A stretch of 64,000 nucleotides of DNA, taken from Dastarcus helophoroides (lineage: Eukaryota; Arthropoda; Insecta; Coleoptera; Bothrideridae). The notes under the pieces were generated by a model. It was not told the origin of the DNA. It ran no database searches and saw only the letters and a program-made list of their open reading frames with translations. This document shows, in pieces, positions 60,873 to 64,000 of the stretch. Position numbers and translations under genes: made by a program. The stretch lies in contig CM053332.1 of the NCBI GenBank assembly GCA_028583605.1, positions 13,256,442-13,320,441 of the forward strand. Reading direction: 5' to 3'. How positions within the stretch are numbered: the stretch's first letter is position 1; each line of letters opens with the position of its first letter.

Positions 60873-62905
60873 TTATTTTGTATATGACGAACTTTTTTTA
60901 CGTAGTCAAATTAAGTTTCATAAAGACCCTCATTAATGTGATGTAAGCAAAATCTGCCTCTGCATGTTTTTACAGAATCAACTAGATGCAGTATTTTTCC
61001 TACAGTTGTTGCATTGTGTGTTAAACGCACAGGCGCACAGAGAGGCCAATGGCGCCAAAAGTTGGCAAAAAATATTTTATCATAGTTTCGGGTTTTAGAT
61101 CAGTCAGTGGCGGACTAAGCCCGTCAGAGGCCCGGGGCGACAAAGCTGAATTAGGTCCCCCAGCTTTAAAAAAAAATCACAGATTTCGCAATCCTTGCAA
61201 CCAACGGAGACATTGGAAATGATAACACCAAATAGAAACATAATGAACACTTTATTTAACATACAAGGTTATACAGGTATTTACAAATTTCAAAGACAAC
61301 GCTTGGCAGTTGATTCGGAATGATAAATAAATACGAATTACAAAAAAAATAAATAAAAAATGTTTACTTTTCGAATTGCAGACTTTCAAAGTTGTTATAA
61401 AAAATAATTTAATTAATAATTTCATAACCTCTTTACCGATCGTGTTGAAATATGAAACCTTTATTTATTTAGATTATTAAGGCTAGAATCTTAGTGACGT
61501 CGACCCTTGTGTTAATCCGACACCCCTTGAAATTCGCCACGACAATTATCTTTGTATCTTCGAAGTAGTAAATAATAATAATTACATAAAATATGTATTG
61601 ATTTACAACAATACGTATTACGTTTAGTTTTTATTTTTTTTATAACTGATTAAAATGTCGTTAAGGCTGACTGTGTTGAAAGTGTTTGCAGATGTGTCTT
61701 ACACCACATAAATTTTATGGCCCTTCACAGTTTGTTTGAACTCCCTGGTTGGATAAGTAGTACATTTCAGAAATTTGTCATTCCGACAAGTGGTTCTTAG
61801 ATAGTCTGTCATCCCTATTTTTTCCAAGTTTAAGATTTTAAGAATCATTTTATTGACACTGAATGTGCCTTCTTTCCTTTTTGAAAGGCAACGTTACAAT
61901 GAAGAGACCACAGGGTGCTCGTAAGTAGTAATTGTCTTGAAAGTGTTATTCCTGGCCTTTTCTTCTTGGGATAAAAGTATTTTGTTTTCAGTTTCCTCTT
62001 GATCCTAACATTTATTGCCCCGGTCATGTAATTGTTCTTCCTGACAAGAATTTATGGTCTTTGAATTGCATGTCATATTTTTGTTTCTTTGAATGGACTT
62101 TTAAATGACCAGCTGCATTCAACCCAATTTGGTTTCTTGAAAATGAAGTTAATTTTTTCTGATTTCAATGGAATTTCTAATTACTTCCAAAATAAACTTG
62201 TTTTAGTTAATAAATCTTATTTAGATTATTTCGCATTGAAATCAGAATCATCGAAAAAAACATTAGAGGGCAGTTGAATGGCAAATTTATCAATCTTAAA
62301 AATTGAGGTTGGTTCTGTGATTTTGTTTATCATATTCCAGATCACACGTGAATTCGTTTAGATGTGATTTGATTCATATGTTACATTACTTCAAACTCTT
62401 TTAAAGAAAATTACAATTTTTTAACTAATGCTGAAGTAATGATGTTCGCTTGACACCCTGGATTTAACAATGCTGGACATTGTTTAAAGTTACTGCACCT
62501 ATTTCTAATTAAAACTAGACCTGTACTGGTTGTACTGATTGCCATTTTCGCTTTGCATGATCATTTAATTTTTCCGCTCTTATGGGAATAATAAATAAAA
62601 GTAATTCCCTTTTTTGCCGAAAGCTCTAAAACCTTTATTACAGTTAATTAGTTGTCTTAGACCGGGTTGTGTGGTTCTTCTAAATTAAAAAAAGTTTAGG
62701 ACGGTTGTGACCTATTCTTTTATTTTAAAGCGGTCTTGCAGCAACTCTATTGCATAATTAATTAATAATAATAATTAGTTGATAATGACAATGATTCAAT
62801 AACGTCACTTGAATCTCCTTCCACAGAATCGCAAAGATAATGAAATTTCTTAATATCAAGAATACGCTTGTCGTAATGAACTTACTTTTTAAATGAATCT
62901 AAAAA
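60873..62905. other. unassigned sequence with one hAT-like end
   Basis: CAGTGGCGGACTAAGCCCGT at 61105 resembles the terminal repeat of hAT-like elements, and a GGCCCGGGGCGAC-rich stretch follows. I found no matching inverted end before the window closes. Open frames at 61845 (minus) and 62089 (plus) show no domain. Confidence 0.4.
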
Positions 62906-62910
62906 CAAAA

Positions 62911-62985
62911 ATGGGAAGCGATGAGGGCTTTAAATTAGCAACAGATATGGTATATAATTATCTCGAGCCGTTTAATAATGACAGA
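62911..62985 (+). CDS. weak candidate first coding exon
   Basis: ATG at 62911 in a good context (AAAATGG) opens 25 codons (MGSDEGFKLATDMVYNYLEP, then FNNDR) that end exactly at a consensus donor, AGAGTGAGT. The peptide is not low-complexity and the local composition is less AT-biased than its surroundings. No downstream exon is found before 64000, and AT-rich filler follows, so this is only a suggestion. Confidence 0.25.
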
Positions 62986-63179
62986 GTGAGTATGATTGAA
63001 TTAGTAAATTTTAATTTATGTCAGTTAAAATTTTATCGGATGTTCAAATGAAAAAGTCATCAAGTGTGCTGTAAGTTTTTTAGAAGAGAACGTAGCGAAC
63101 CCGGCATTCGATTACTTATTGACTATTTTGGTTAATCCGTCAAGGATCATTTTGACGTCTTATTTATCCAGAGAGGTTA

Positions 63180-64000
63180 AAATTTTCTAACCTAAAGAAA
63201 ATCGTCTAGAAATCTATTTTACTCTCATTTTTACTCTTCTTTACAAAATTATGCGCTTATGCTTTCAAAATAATTATAAACACAAATTTTGGGCTTTTCC
63301 GAAATTTAATAATTTCTTCCAGAATTTCCATTTTTTTAAATTTTTACGTTAAACTTGCAATTCTTGTGTTTTTTTCTTAAAACTTCGGATTTCAAACGGA
63401 TTCAAAATTTGAACATCAGTCTTGCGAGTCTAACCCAAGATATTGCATTAAAAAAATAAATATAGAGTATTTTCTTGAAATTATGACTTTTTCACAAAAT
63501 TCCTCAACCTTTCAAAATGTCATTTATTTTTCTTAAACTGTCAATAAATATTTACGTTTTGTTTAAAATTTTCATGTTAAATAATAAATTCTAAATATTT
63601 CTAAAGATTTTGACTTATTTTCGAAATTGTGACAGCCTAAAAAATTCTTAAAATTATAAATATATAAACTCGAAAACTCAAGATTTTTTATCGAAATTTT
63701 GTAATGTCAACTTTTTTTTCGAAATTTAAGATCCCCTTTTTTATTAAATTATGAGTGGTGGGTTTCCTCAAATTTTAAAATCCCAAAATTCAAACTTTAC
63801 TTTCTACTCTTATTTCCAACACCAATAAAGGTTTCAACCAGTGTTAAAGCTTTAATTTTTTATTTTTAAGGTTTTAAATTTAATCTAGACTCTTTTTTTA
63901 AGAACACAAGTCATTTATTTAAAATCTTGACTTTAAATGAAATATTTTAATTTTTTTTTAATGATTTTGATTTAGTTGCAAAATTTTATATTTAACCTCA
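63180..64000. repeat. T-rich filler tract running off the window
   Basis: Same TTTTTCGAAATTT vocabulary and T-rich plus strand as the left halves of the tracts at 16.2 and 50.7 kb. It continues past the window end. Confidence 0.6.

Overview
The window is AT-rich animal DNA, almost certainly from an insect. It has short GT-AG introns, mariner, Tigger/pogo-like and Crypton-like elements, several non-LTR retrotransposon relics, and one host gene that I identify as a tenectin (Tnc) orthologue. Tenectin is a secreted, mucin-like insect extracellular-matrix protein with von Willebrand factor C (VWC) domains. A beetle is plausible, but the sequence does not prove it.

The host gene runs on the plus strand from a signal-peptide exon (15526-15621) through six more coding exons to a stop at 57939-57941, with a 3' UTR to about 58.97 kb. 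It would encode roughly 2,780 residues: signal peptide, VWC1, VWC2, VWC3, a long Thr/Glu/Ser/Pro region, VWC4, a cysteine-pair array not typical of a mucin, a 20-residue tandem repeat, more Thr/Pro/Ser sequence, VWC5, and a VWC6 split across the last intron. Exons 5 and 6 as given contain ten reading-frame shifts, nine of them in the same direction. This looks more like insertion-type sequence error than gene death.

Layout. 1-15.5 kb is intergenic: an edge tandem repeat, a solo-LTR-like unit, LINE relics and short repeats. 15.6-40.6 kb is the 25-kb first intron. It holds a strand-switching AT-rich tract, mariner relics, LINE pieces, foldback elements, a second LTR-like unit and an array of about 0.5-kb units. 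40.6-49.8 kb carries most of the coding exons. 49.8-57.8 kb is the last intron, with a 3.4-kb hAT-like element made of AT-rich filler (8-bp target duplication) followed by a 3.4-kb Tigger/pogo-like element (TA duplication). 57.8-59 kb is the last exon and 3' UTR. At 59.2-60.9 kb lies a two-exon Crypton-type tyrosine recombinase gene whose catalytic tyrosine position is aspartate, and it is flanked by a 27-bp inverted repeat. 60.9-64 kb is AT-rich with one hAT-like end and one weak candidate exon.

The most interesting objects are the tyrosine recombinase unit (open frame, lost nucleophile, unexpected inverted repeats), the tenectin cysteine-pair array, the TIR-bounded filler element, and the Tigger element with clustered subterminal GGCC motifs and a C-terminal PHD-like finger. 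No tRNA, rRNA, CRISPR array or viral gene was seen.
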